NCBI GenBank assembly: GCA_017506865.1
Contig: JAFCMP010000525.1
Coordinates: forward strand, 1,240,001-1,304,000
Reading direction: 5' to 3'
From: Tribonema minus
Taxonomy: Eukaryota > Sar > Xanthophyceae > Tribonematales > Tribonemataceae
Length of the DNA: 64,000 nt
Positions 23,801 to 36,100 of this stretch are shown piece by piece. Positions within the stretch are counted from its first letter, which is position 1, and each line of letters starts with the position of its first letter. The notes under the pieces are model-generated. The model did no database searches, had not been told where the DNA came from, and was given only the letters and a program-made list of their open reading frames with translations. The position numbers were made by a program, and so were the translations under genes.

Positions 23801-26482
23801 TCTGGCCAACGCTGAACTCGTGGGATGTCATGAACTGCATATATGCAGTCGAGCCCGCAGTGTTTTCGTACACCGCACATTGAAAAACGAGCTGCTGACG
23901 CCATAGCTCAAACTCAGCACACTCATGCTGCTCTGCAAGCTGTTTCTTGAAGACGTGGATTCAAGTTGAGCTCGTGTACACAAGCACAAACAAAGTTTTG
24001 GGTGGCTGCTGCTGCTGATGCTGCTACTGCTGCTGCTGCTGCTTCCGCCGTCTGCTCCTATTTTTCTATGTCCCCATTGTTGCTCCTGCAGCCTCGGCTA
24101 TCTTTCATTCCCCCCTGTATCCAACTATGCCGGGCTCGGCTTCAGCGTTGTTGGCGTTGGCTGCATGGGCAGCGGATCAACTGTGCACATGCACGAGATG
24201 GGACACAACATGGGTAAGCGGAAGCTCTATGCAACTTCGCCATTCCAGGAAGGAGATTGGAGGCGTATTTCAAGTTGTAGTTCTTCAATTGCAGAAACGA
24301 ACATGGATCTTGAAGCATCGGCGTACACTCGATGATTACTTGGCGCGATCGCAATGAGTCTCCTTCTGGCAGCACGTGCCGATAAAATGCGCACCAATCA
24401 GCAAATGCGGGATATCACGGTTTAATTTCATGCATGTAGGGTTTTGTTGAGCCCCCCGGATCGCGGCACGGGGAAGAACCTGCAGTGCAATGCTGCACAG
24501 CGCTGCTGACCGCCCCCCTACATGTGGCGGCCCACATTCAGTGTTGAGGCTTTTGTTTGTGTCGCTCACTTGTGCAAGTTTTTGTTGAGAGCATATGGGC
24601 ATACACATTTGTCCGATCATGCAGTTGATGCATGTATTTTTCCAAGTTGCACTGCTGACCTAGTGTGCTTCAAAAGAAGGGGTCACCCCCCCAGCATTGA
24701 TGAAGTGCTAATCTCTTTTGCGCGCTTCTGCTGCAAGCGAGAGCAGGCGCTGCGTAGCTAAAGTAATTACTTCAGGGACTGGTTCGTATCCCCTGTCATC
24801 ATGGGTGTCATGCATTTCAGTTGCCTACAACAGCCACAGCACTCGCTCTGTTTGCATCATGATCTTCAAGTTGCAGCCATCAGGTTCATTGTACAATCAC
24901 ATTTCCAACTCGCCTTCCCGCATCCACCGTCGTCTGGGTCCTACAGGAGCGTATCACGACAAAGTCACTGACAAGGGCTCGACGCCTGGCTGGCCATATG
25001 CGTGGGGGTACCGCCAATGCGGCTCCGCTTCAACCACCAAATTCAACACCATCATGGCCTACAACGACTGGAACTGCGCGGGCCAGACAGGAATCCCCTA
25101 CTACTCGTCGTCGACGCTGAAGTGGAATGGCGTGACCATGGGGTCTGCCGGCGAAGACAACATACGTGTCTTCAAGGAGACTTCTCTGCCCATCTCCAAC
25201 TACCGGATCACCGCCGCTGCTGTCCCAGGTGCGCTACTTGACAATGTGCTGTTGTTGCTGATGGCTGAGTACTGTATTCGAGTTCTCCGGAGGCCTGCAA
25301 TTGTACAGCACATGTCTGCATTGGCGCTGTTCTCTGTTCTCAAATATGTGCGTCAGGGAGGTAATACTATATGCCTGCCTGCCTGCCGACGTTTGCAACG
25401 GGCTGAAGTGTCGGTCGATCAAAGCTACGCACGTTCGTCTCCGTGCGTGCGCGTAAACGGCCAGAGTGTGCACGGCATATCATTTGTACTGACGTCTCAT
25501 GATGTTTGCCTTGTAATCTGTCAAGAGATACCCTTTCGAACTGCCGGCGCTGATCTGCCGGTCTGGCATTATGTACAAACTCCCCGACAAGTGCTGACTG
25601 CGCCCGAAGTTGAGGCGCTGAACGCGCTGATACGATATTGCACTTTTTTTATCGGGGTATCGTCAACACACGCGGCTGCTGTCAGCGCCGGCACGCGCTC
25701 TCGTGCATACTGCCATCCGCATGTGTGAAGTGGCAACACGGAGCTCCCTGCAATATGAGGGTGTTTCAGCGCCACAAGGTGCCTGTATACATCCAGCTTG
25801 CAAAGATTGAGGCCATTGTGACCAACTCGCGTTCTTTACCACCTGTTTCGGTGAGGCGTTGGAGCCTGCTGTTTAAATTGCCTATGTTGATTGCCATGCC
25901 GCATCACACGTCGGTGCAGCACAGACATCATGCGCCACAGCTGCCACTGCTGCCTCTCCTGCTCCCGTGCCTGCTCCTGCTGCTGCTGATGCTGCTGCTG
26001 CTGCTGACAATACGCCATGTGCCGCATGTGCCACCGCATTGCCAACAACAGGCTCCGTGAACGACCTGGGCCCGGACAAGGTGCCCGCCAACATCGTCTC
26101 TGTTGTGTGCCCTGCCGGCACATTCGTCAACACCATTAACGCGCGCGGCGGGTCCTGGATAGATGCCATCAGCTCCATCGTCTGCTACAACCCCACTACC
26201 AAATCCTCAACCACTCTGGCCGTCAACATCGGCGGCAGCGGCGGCGGTGCTGTTGCGGTGACGGCGTCAGGCGGTTTCATCGCCGCCAGCGCAGGCAACG
26301 TGAGCGGGTACCTGTCGCAGCTCAAGCTCACGAGGAGCGACGGCACAGTCGCGGCCGCGATTGGCGGCTCCGGCACTGCAGGCGCCACCGTGCAATGCCC
26401 CTCGGGCACCACCTTCATCGGTGTGCGCGCATCCGCAAACGGCCCCTACGCGGACGGCTTCGGCTTTGTGTGCGGCAAGTAA
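14806..26482 (+). CDS. Secreted zinc metalloprotease (metzincin, M12B/M72-like) with jacalin-like C-terminal domain
   Basis: Exons 14,806-14,878; 21,693-22,629; 24,092-24,213; 24,947-25,228; 25,920-26,482. Phases agree at each join and the total is 658 codons plus TAA. Exon 1 is a signal peptide (MPRRWLAALVVVATLSLASA). Exon 2 carries a propeptide-like region and, after RRLDDGS, the start of the catalytic domain (INVLMVYTQNAETAAGG). Exon 3 ends in HEMGHNMG, which exon 4 completes to HEMGHNMGAYHD, the metzincin HExxHxxGxxHD zinc site. FNTIMAYNDWNC supplies the Met-turn. Family knowledge: such enzymes cleave extracellular proteins. Exon 5 begins with an Ala/Pro-rich Cys-containing linker, then a Gly-rich beta domain ([27 protein letters not shown]) resembling a jacalin-type lectin fold; that assignment is weaker. 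Intron 1 is 6.8 kb. The link to exon 1 rests on phase and on supplying the missing signal peptide. Confidence 0.85.
16098..16223. repeat. Tandem duplication of a 57-bp block in protease intron 1
   Basis: Two copies of a block starting GCGTACTTTTTGTGAGG and ending GTTAAAGCTTGCATTAT, at 16,098-16,154 and 16,167-16,223, separated by 12 bp. A third partial match (GGCGTACTTATTGTTGC) lies at about 16,610. Confidence 0.8.
18801..18853. repeat. Telomere-like repeats in both orientations
   Basis: GGGTTAGGGCTAACCCTAGG followed by degenerate CCCTAG units, so TTAGGG-type and CCCTAA-type motifs meet within about 50 bp inside protease intron 1. Confidence 0.6.
20161..20242. repeat. Two-unit tandem repeat in protease intron 1
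   Basis: Units CATG(T/C)CCGAGGATT(A/G)GGGCAAA...TTGGCAAGAG at 20,161-20,195 and 20,196-20,242. The second unit carries a small insertion. Confidence 0.6.
20954..21128. repeat. 87-bp tandem duplication in protease intron 1
   Basis: Copies start ATGGTCGCATAAGCACAACA at 20,954 and 21,041 and differ by a 1-bp indel and one substitution. Each contains ACTTCAAGT (20,996-21,004 and 21,084-21,092). Confidence 0.9.
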
Positions 26483-29114
26483 GCACGCTGCATCAGCAGT
26501 CGTCCGCAGCCTGCAGTCTGTCGTTAGAGTGCGGTAGTAATGCGGCTGCAGAGAACATCAGGGCTCACTGTGATTGTTTATTTTGAAGACATGCAAGAAA
26601 CAAAACTTGAGCCAGGCATGCCAGCGGCGTGGTCAAGGGGACCGGGCACCTCTGGCCCACATGAGCACTAGAAGCATACTATAGAAACCGCGGTCCTCGA
26701 GCGTTTCTGCCTCCAAGAGATGGAGACATCGGCTGCGATGGCTGTGACTCAGACTGGAGCCACTGTGTCGGGTCCCCAACTAGACTGGTAGAAACTTGCA
26801 ACACGGCGGCCTTTAGGGTCTGTCAGTTTTTTTTCCCTTCTTCACACAAGCAAAGCCCTCCTTGGGGCTGCAGTTTATTTTCAAAGTTAATACATGCACA
26901 TTACACAACGAGGAGCATCGCAAAGTGCCGCCAGCGTAATGTGTGAGTTGAGAGCATCATGCCGGGCATGTCAAGTTTTCATAGCAGCCTGGAAGGATGA
27001 GGTGGTTGTTGGAAGGATGAGGTGCGTTGCTAGCAAAGATACGTACGTCTTTAAATTATGTGTGAGGCGCCTTGTTTCAGGCTGTGTGCTCTCAGTGCAT
27101 AGCGCAGCACTGCAATTGACAAAGTTTCTTTAGAAGAAAGTGTACCGCTCTGCTGCAACTGCATCAGTCGTTGAACTCGGCTGCCTGACGTGCCACAACT
27201 TGAATGCTTGACTCTTCTGTCATGCCGGCTTGCATTCAGACCCAACTCAAAGCACGTGGGCAAAGTAACCTAGGCAGCTGCGGTGGCATTCATTCATTAC
27301 ATGCACATGGTGATCTCAAAACACACGTCAATCCTTGGCATGCTCATCTGCTTAACACCTCGTGTTCAACTTGCTAAAGTGCTTGAAAGCACCATGAGAA
27401 GGCGCTGTAGCTTGCTCACTGCGCGAGAAATGACCTTCCACCAGCAACGCTTCTGAATGACTAAATTTGACCGGTGGGGCAGTTCAGTCCCGACTAGCGC
27501 TTGCACGACATGAGCTGAGCCCATGCTGGTGCCCTGCATATGACACTGACTTGGGGTCTGCAACACTTCGTCCTCCGAAGACCTGGCACTATGGCGGGGG
27601 GCGTCAACCAGATACTGGACCACTTTGGCAATTAGCAACGCAATTGGCGCCCAATGGCATGCTCAGGTCTATCCTTTGCCAACCGCTCATGTGCAAGAGT
27701 ACAGAACATAGACACCGCAGAATGCAAGGCACAAACCACTACTACTAAACAAAGATGGACACCATCATGATTGCGTCAAGTGAAATGTGTCATGACATTG
27801 GGTGCGAATCCAATGCCGTTGTGTGAAATAAAATGCTTTGTGCCGCTGAGCGGGAAGCTAACCAAATCACCAGGCCCAGCTCACACAAAGTAGAATTACT
27901 TCAACTGCCATGTCTTGTCACGGATGCAGACACGCTCCTGAAGTTCATCACGTCTACACTTGATGACACGACGCGGATGTGATCATGTCTGGCTCTGACT
28001 CTGTCTGACTGTGCATGCTAACTTATTGAATCTACCACATGCAAGCCAGCACTGGCAACTTAAAGGACCAGCAGGCACCTGCAGTGTGCTCATATGATAT
28101 TGCGACTACGAGTGGCCACCTATTGCTATGTCTCGCTGATCCTTCTCAATTTATCCCGGCACCAGCAGAGCGAGTCTGCCAAGTTGGCCAGCCTAAAAGT
28201 CCCTTGGCACAATGCTAAATTGAGCCCTGTAAAACATGCGTAACAGAATGCGATGACAGTCTGCAGGTGCAGATGCTGATGCAGCGCCGCTCTCCGGAAA
28301 GTGCCAGCTCCGCGCAGTTTGCGCGTGCTGCTGTGCCATGGCCATCACACACTGAGCGATGCCACATCGGCTTGACCTGTGTAAGTGTGGGCAGCTGCAG
28401 CTATAGTGACGCCATGACAAGCTGATTGAGCTCTTGGTTGGTATTACTGTGCTGGTGCTGAGCAGGCTGGTTCAGGACATCTCATCAATGCTACTTAGGG
28501 GCACCTACAGCACATCAGTCACGCATCATGTACCAACTGGCCAGGGTGAAGCTCGGAACAACTTGAACACACTGTGGAAGTGAGCAGTAGAATCTGATGC
28601 AGTCCCTTCACCAGTGATATGGGCGCCAGTCCCCCGCTTGCGAACGCGTCATTGTCCAACATCAAAGCTCTGCAATTGGCATGAAGTGCTGGTGCACTGA
28701 AACCGTGAATGCATGCATTCTATGAAGGATCAGGCACATGACCACATCTATGGCACGCGCTAGCAGCTGAAGGGCAGCGACAAGATGCGCACGCAGTCAC
28801 TGAGTCTCTGCGGCACAGAATTCGCGGGCAGCGAACACATGTCCTGTAGATGTAGTCAGCTGATTCACTTTCATTGAACTGATTATGCTCTGACGCCTGG
28901 TGATACACTGCAATACAAACCGTCAGCAAACAACGTGAGGAAGGCCTGAGACGCATTGAAAAACGACAAGACTGTAAGCAGATGCGCAAAGCACCTGCTG
29001 CCCTTTAAAAAGGCAAAATGCAAACGAAGAGCGTCAAGTTCCTGAGCTGTGGCTGCAGCACGCACGCACACAAGCTGACGGCCTGCCAGTCTGCAAGCGT
29101 TTGGCGTGATGCCC
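26483..29114. other. Intergenic, no gene seen
   Basis: Between the protease stop and the repeat at 29.1 kb. Open frames are short, lack recognisable motifs and do not join in phase. A small duplication of GGAAGGATGAGGTG lies at about 26,993-27,025. Confidence 0.6.
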
Positions 29115-29459
29115 TGAGCTGTGCATCAGCTTGCTGAGGAACAAAGACAGCAGCCTGAGGGTGCTCTACCCCCGCGTGTTTTGTCCCGCTGGTGGTTGAA
29201 AATGCCCCGCGGGCAGCTACTGGTAGTACCTGAGGCACAGGTACCTGACATTGCGTGCCCTGAACATTGCGAGGACTCCTGGAAAAAAGTCATGAAGACC
29301 CGCTGCGCTACGTGTAAAGGACTTTTTGCAAAGCCTGGCGGTAGCACATTTGCCTTTTGCCGCTGCTTATTAGCCTGTAGTTTACCGCACCATGAACAGG
29401 CGCAGACCGGATTGCCAGTTCGACACCAGCTGTTTGTTACAGGTATCAATAAGCCTTAG
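29115..29459 (+). repeat. Dispersed repeat fragment with a 112-codon open frame
   Basis: The frame shares EQRQ(Q)PEGA...LLVVPEA with 13,876-14,012. Downstream it holds two Cys pairs (CATCKG, CRCLLAC), which are not diagnostic. No start context or neighbouring exon supports a gene, so I treat it as repeat-derived. Confidence 0.35.
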
Positions 29460-29645
29460 GGCGAAGCTATGCTGAAAGTAAAACGCGCCCCTCTTGTGTC
29501 CTATCTTGGGGAAAAAAGAAAATCACAAAGAACTAAACTGCACCACAACCCTGTTGCACTGTCACGTTGTGTGCGCACTGCAGCTAGACGCGTGCTAGCA
29601 AAGAGCGTCCTAGCACTGTGGCATGTACACCAATGAGCAGTCGAC

Positions 29646-31190
29646 TCAGAATGCAGTGCCGGGGCCCGCGCGAACCTCTTTGGTGATGAAGTACACCCTT
29701 TTCGACACCCACTTGTCCAGCGCAAAGTGCAGCACGCCGTGCGTGAGCGTCAGCACCGACAGCAGGTACACCGGCCACGACAGCCACGCGCTGCCGCACG
29801 ACGGCAGCGCCAGCACCTGCGCCGGCATCCGGTCGCCCGCAAGCTCGTTGCGCCACACGAACTTGTAGCTGTCGTCGTCCTTGTAGTGGGCGTGGTGCAG
29901 GTCGCGGCACATGGCGTCGTACGCCGCCTGCGTGGCGGCGTCGACGTAGATGACGCGCACGCGCAGAGTCAGCAGGACGGGCCGCCGGGCACCTTCGGAA
30001 GGCTCCAGCGGCGGCGCTGACCCGTCGCGCCAGTTCTCAAAGGAGAACTTGTGGACCGCGGAGAACGTCATGACGGGGAGCTGCGGCGGTGGGACAGCGC
30101 ACAGCGCAGCGACAGCATGAGCATGAGCACATTGGTCGAGGGGGGGGGGGGGGGGGGGCTGTACTGTCTGCCTCTGCACTGCCACCATAAAAATGCAAGA
30201 CTTGGTGACGTTGTGCAGGGACAGCGAGCGAGCGCTCGGTAGCTTCGTCCCATTCTGCACGCTGTCAGTCAAGTTGTGTACTGCACATTTTGTGGTCAGC
30301 TTGTGTGTCCCTCGGCAAGCAAAGCTGCAGCGATGTACACGGCGCATGGCGAGCGTCAAAGAGTCAACGACAGTTCAGGCAATGGCCGTTGGCACACCAT
30401 GTACCATCAGCATCATCATCAGATGATCTGTCCACGTGCATTCTGAGTTGGCGCCTTGTGGAAGCTGACAAACATGCATGGACAAACTGCAGCGGACACA
30501 GCAGATGCGTGCCCATGAGCTCGCAGCGTGAAGCGACATGTACTGTACATGAGAATTGCGCACGCGCACCTCTGCGATCGTGCGCTGCTGTCGCCTGCGG
30601 TGCCCACCAATGGCGAAGTTGCTACCAGTTCCAGAAGCAGACAGGTGGCTGGCCACGATCCTTGTCTCCCCGGTTCCGCCACCAGTGACTGTGGTCACTG
30701 AGTTGCCGTGAAAACATTCGATGGCTGCAGAAATGTCTGGTGGAACCTGACGAAGCTCCTCCACCTCGTCCAAGACAGACTCCACGCTCTTGCCGGGCTG
30801 TGACCACAGGCTGTGGTGAAATGCGCCAGGAGAAGCCATTACGGCAGCTGTGCCCAGGTGTACAGTCAACGCCACCGGTAGCATGAAGAAGAAGAAGAAA
30901 AACAGCCATGTAGGGCCGAAGTCTTCATGGTCATCGTGGAAAAAATCGTCATAGTCTGAGTGAAGAATTGTCCACAGGCTCCCCCAGGAAAATATGTTTA
31001 CTGCAAGGGCAGCCGATCCAGCCGATCCCTCTGGTGAGCGGATGTGCTCTTCTTGCGCCTTCTGCCACTCCACAAAGCGCTTATCGTAGGCGGCATCGTC
31101 TGCGCAAGCCTTGCCATGCGCCACAGGCTGCCACTGCGATGCAGGCGCGTCCCGACGATTCGTCAGTGCAATGTACTGAGGGGGGGGCAT
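29646..31190 (-). CDS. TMEM151-like integral membrane protein
   Basis: Two exons on the minus strand: 31,190-30,570 (207 codons, donor gtgcgc) and 30,080-29,646 (144 codons plus TGA), both phase 0, giving 351 aa. The first exon has a hydrophobic segment ending in a Phe-rich membrane helix (TWLFFFFFFMLPVALTVHLG) and then PPDISAAIECFHG, like the conserved Glu-Cys-[HY] block after the membrane segments of TMEM151 proteins. The second starts LPVMTFSAVHKFSFENWRDG, matching the family's x-F-x-[FY]-xx-W-R-D stretch. It later contains DDSYKFVWRNEL and a hydrophobic C-terminal segment (WLSWPVYLLSVLTLTHGVL) followed by a basic stop-transfer. TMEM151 function is unknown. The first in-frame ATG is used; no signal peptide is needed. 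The intron contains a 19-nt G run (sense C) 60 bp before the acceptor. Confidence 0.8.
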
Positions 31191-33135
31191 TATCAGCTGT
31201 TGTGTCCGCTACTTCCTTGTGTGGAGGAGAGCGTGCTCGGAAGGCTGACGCTGGCGGGAAACACTGACTATGCGCTCACTGCAGTCAGAAACGCTACTGC
31301 TACTGGATGTATACTTCAAGTGTGACTTCAAGTTTAGGTGAACTTTCACTTAGGTGAACTTTCACGGAAAATGCCGGGACTGTGCTTTCTCAAAAACTAA
31401 CAGATGAGGGCCTCCGCCTCCGCCGCTGCCCTCGGGGGCCTGCGAATGTGTATTTTTTAAGGGCATCATGACATTGTGCTGCCTATTATAAAAAATAGGT
31501 TTATGAATGGTAATTTTATGTGTTATATGTATGGATTTTGCCCCCCGTACTGTAGCTGGAGCTGATTGAGTGCACCACATCAGCACATGCTGACATATTG
31601 ACATATACTCAATCCGGAGATCGCACTAATACTCACATGTTGTCCGTGGTATAGTCATGAAATTTGAAACCGCGCCCCATACACTGAGCTGACTCTGACT
31701 CCAAGCCCTAACTCTACCTCCAACTGCTGTCGCACCTGCGGTTAGGGTTAGCTGTTCTGCCACCTTGAGATGGCGACGCTCACTTGAAGTTCCTATCCAT
31801 GCCCCAACAACAGCTACTGTGAAAGCATGTGCAATCGACAGCTCTTCAAGTTGGTACAGGCAATCCAGTGGTGGCTGACAGCTGTACAGGCAGCAAGCAA
31901 AGGACCTGCGAGCACATATGGGTAAAAAACATAATGTATTCCTGCAAAATACGCGCCTACTAGTGTTGTTGGCTAAGTAAAGTATACATATTATCGCAGG
32001 CCCTACCCCAAGCCCAATTGGAGAGCTCCACAACAAAAACTGGGGCGCAGCCAAGTAGGACATGAGTCACATGACCGTTGCGACAACCCCATTTGCAGTG
32101 CAGCGAAAAGCGCAGCCCTAGTGTTAGCAATCACTATCATTTTAAAAGCACGGCTTCAGCGGGCCCACGTCCCTCTGCTCGCGCGCCGCATACTATATAT
32201 AGTAGTATACATATATACTCGTCCGCCATCATATCGTGGATCAGCGCGCGCGCGCAGGCACGGGCAACGAAGACTGCGGCAGACCTGGAGCGGTGCTGCC
32301 ACGCCCAAGAGGCCGTCAACCAGACTTGCTATTCTGGTCACTATGATCAAAATTGAAACTTGTCAGTTTCACGTCGAGTCATTCGGCTTCGGGGGCATAG
32401 GGGGGCAGAATGCTTAGAAAGCTGCTGGGGCTGGAGGCCGTCGCCACGGAGTACGCACGCTGGATGTCGGTCCTCGTAGCAGCCAGTACTCTAGCGTTTT
32501 TAAAGCAATAGCGCTGGCACGCATGCGCTCAGCCCTCTCGGCAGCGCTCCACGTCGCGTCCTCTTTGCGTGTTGTGACACACATGGCGAAGTCCGTGGCG
32601 GAGTCCAAGGGGTGCACAGATGGACGAGGACGTGGTGCCGGTGGGGGGGGGGGGGGGTAATCTGGTAATGTCGTCGACAAATTTGAAAATGATTGTCAAT
32701 GTGCCTTGAGACACCCTCAAGTTGTTGCAAGATGCATGTTGATTCTCACATGGCAGCAAGCTTCAACCATCTTGTGTCCCGAAGCGAACCCCCAAAACCC
32801 CTCTGGGATCAGAACGTAACCGTTTTTGTTGATCATGCTGCAATAATGCCAGTGATGTAGCTAGCTAGCGATTGCAACAGCAGCACACCGGACTGAGTGA
32901 CAGCTGCGCCTCACTTCTGCGTAGCGCCAAGGCACTAGTGATGGTGGTCAGATGGTGACAGGAGCCGGTCTTGTCATCAGAGACTACGGAGTGCTCTCCA
33001 TCTACTAGTAGCATGCCCCTGATTTTATAGCTTGTGTGATGTTTGCCAGGTCGGCCAGTGATAGGAGGCAGCCGAAAGAGGCTGCAATGGAAGTACGTTT
33101 TGAGTGATTGCTGCCGCTGCAGCAAGCGTGTTGAC
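31191..33135. other. Divergent intergenic region between TMEM151-like gene and kinesin
   Basis: About 1.9 kb shared upstream DNA. It holds three ACTTCAAGT/ACTTGAAGT copies (31,313-31,321; 31,325-31,333; 31,782-31,790), a duplicated TTAGGTGAACTTTCAC at about 31,335-31,365, a TTAGGGTTAG stretch at about 31,741, and the LINE fragment listed separately. No TATA box or initiator can be assigned with confidence. Confidence 0.5.
32246..32660 (+). mobile_element. Decayed 3' fragment of the first LINE family
   Basis: The plus strand encodes a degraded version of the end of the element at 4,712-5,100: KTAADLERCCHAQEA and YSGHYDQN match KTAADPERCCRDQEA and YSGHYDQN, and further on MRSALSAALHVA corresponds to LRSALSAALHMA. 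Stops and frameshifts interrupt it. It ends near a G-run at about 32,642-32,657. Confidence 0.75.
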
Positions 33136-36100
33136 ATGCGCAAGGGCGGCGCCGGCCTGCGAGGCGCTGCCTCCGCTAGCGCACTGCTTCTGCCTTCTTC
33201 TGAGGACAGTGGGGCTGGCGGCGAGCCATCGAAGGAGTGCCCGATTCTGGTGGCGGTCAGGGTCAGGCCGCGTAACGAGAAGGAGCTGGCGTCGGGAGAC
33301 CCACCTTGCGTCCGGGTGCTAAGCAGGTCGCACCTTTGCATCAGCAAGAATGAGGGCGTCAACCAGTACCTCAACAGCCAGAGGGGGAGGGTGAACGACT
33401 ATGAGTTCGACGTGGTGTTCGATGAGACCGCCACGCAGGCGGAGGTGTATCAGCGCTCAACACAGGTGAGAAACGCGCTCGCGCAGTGACACACGTAGCT
33501 GCCTTGTGCGCAACTCGTCTTACTACTTGGCAATTCAAGTGCATGCAGTCAGGCGGTGAAACGTGCCCCTTCCGCGCAGATGAGCAGTGCCGGTGCCCGC
33601 CGCGACACTGAGGCGATGACACATTGCCGCCCGAGCCGTGCTCTCCGCCAGATGCTGTAATGCGCAGAGTGTAGCTCGCGGTGACAGTTCATGGCCGCCA
33701 AGGTGCAGTGATGCCTTCGGAGAGTTGCAGGTAGCGAAGTGTGCGCGTTTGGCTGCATGGCATTTGATGAGCGGAGCAGGCCCGGCATATGTAGTGCTAG
33801 GGGTTGTTGGGTTCTGAATGTTTGCATCCCCACCGTTGGCATTGGCGCACTGCGCTGTAGCGGCGCACGTGCCAAGCCTGACATTTTTGCAGGTGGTGAT
33901 TCTCGGTGCCAAGCGCCGCAACAGCCGCCGCATGCCATCTGCTGGTAGCACGCCGCTGTTGAACTACGCACCATGGCAGATCTCATGGAGCGCCGGACCT
34001 CTCAGTCACTCTCTACTGTCTGTGGCCACGGTTCACTAGCCCAATATATTCACCTCGCAGCTTCCCGTACACGCCGTGGTCGACGCTCTCGGAGCCGTTT
34101 CACTCATGCTCTGCAATCTTTCAAAAGCGTGACGAAATGCCACACTTGTGGAGGCGCTTCACTCGCGGCGCTGGCGGAGCCGCTTCGACACGCCACCACC
34201 GCACCCGCGTTGCAACTGTTCTTCCGCGGCGCAGGGAGGCATGGCTACCCCTAGTCTACTACTCCCCGGCTCAGCCAATATGACGGCATGTTGATCATGG
34301 CGTGCCATGGGGCAGTGGCCATGGGGCAGTGGCCATGGGGCAGTGGCCCACCCATCCGAATTATCCGTGCCCTCTGTGCCCGATTGCCTGGCCCATCACT
34401 AATAGCTGCCCGCGTCGCTGTTCACCACAGCTACTCCCTCGGTGACCGTGTTCTCTCCCCCGACTGCCTGAATCATCACTAATAGCCGCGTTCTCTCCGC
34501 CTGTGCGCCCCCCCCCCCCCCGCAGCCGCGCGTCGCGTCCGTGCTGGATGGCTACTCCCTCACAGTCTTTGCATATGGCGCCACGGGCAGCGGGAAGACG
34601 CACTCCATGTTTGGTGAGCGGCGCCGCGCCTGAATTCCAGTCTCATATTCAACATCAATCGTGCTCTCGCGTAGGCCCGTGTGCTGGCAGAGCCGCGCCA
34701 CTTGCCAGCGTGCGCACCTGACGGCGCCGCTCTCGGGCAAGTGCGCTGCCGCCGTGCGCGTGCAGGGCCGCCCGCGCGCTGCGGCGGCAGTTGCGGTGGC
34801 GGCAGCGGCGGGCGCGCAACTCGTAGCATTCAGAGCGCATGCGTGTGGGTTTCATGCAGTGTTGCCATTGAGGTGTCAGCAGGGCACGGTGTGCGTGTGG
34901 CGGGCCAGCCACGTCGTCTGCGCAGGGCGCGAGCGCTGAAGGCAAAATTGAAGTGAGGCAACGTTGAAGTGGATCATCGCGGCTGGCGGCGCGCCCGCTG
35001 AGGCCGGTGGTTCGCAAACAGGCGTCGGCTGCTGCCACTGGCCCTGAGGGGCGCCGCCGCTTATGGCAGGCGCGCCGTGTCTCTCGGGCGTCACGTGCGT
35101 GCATGCGCTGTTGGCATGCATGCGTATGCGCTCTCCAGCAGGCGTGCAGGCATGCATATTCACTCAACATATCGCAGAGGATCCTGTTCTTCGAAGCACA
35201 TTGTTGTATGCATGCTGTAGCGTTTCGTACTTGTACATGTTTTCCTATGCGTCCGTACGCACTGCTGCGCGCGTGCGCATCGACAGCGCTGAGCGTGTCT
35301 ACGGACGGCGGCGCCCTCGATGCGCAGCGCTAAGAAGAAATCGTCTCATGCGTGCACTCAGCATGCGCACGCATACATGCCTCCATGCTGGCCTTGACGT
35401 TACACATTGTAACTGGCGGACCGCACACGCGCATCAAACAGGGCGGACGACGTCCATGGACGGCGGCTTCGACGTGCAGCTGAGCGGGATCGTGCCGCAG
35501 GCGCTCTCGGACCTGTTCGTCGCGGCGGCGGCGCGCCGACACGAGCGCTGGAGCCTGTCCGTCAGCTACCTGGAGGTAACAACGATGTGAATCATCGTGT
35601 GATGCTTGTTGTCAGACTGCTATGCGGCGTGTGCGCACTACGTTCCGAGATGGGCAGAGCGCGCTGCGGTAGGATGTCGGGTCGCGGGGCACAGACGCTG
35701 GCGCAGAGCGTGCACACGCGGCAGCTCCGCTGTTGGGGGCCTGGTAGCTGCAGCGGTGGCGCGGCAGCGCGGCGGCGCAGCAGCGCGGCGGCACGGCGGC
35801 GCGGCGGCGCGGCGGCGGCGCGACGGCACAGCAGCACGGCTGCACGGCGGCACGGCGGCGCGTGCACCGGAGGCCGCCGTTCAGCCAGCTGGAGGAAGGG
35901 AATGCAATCGCGGTGGTGTTGTGTGCAGTACGTCGGGGCGCATTGCGAGAAGCCAGTCACAGACACGGGCGCGCTCGCAGCACCGCGCAGCGCCGCACTG
36001 CGCGTGTTCGTTGCGCCCCCCGGGACGCCGGGCATCACAGTTGAAGTACCTAGTCATGCACGGAGCCGCGCGGTCTTGCGGCAGGCGCAGTGCGCGGGTA

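Noticed and set aside
24003..24060. CTG/GCT run as a coding poly-Ala/Leu segment of the protease
   Set aside because: It lies directly before the exon 3 acceptor as part of the pyrimidine-rich tract; including it would break the phase to exon 2.
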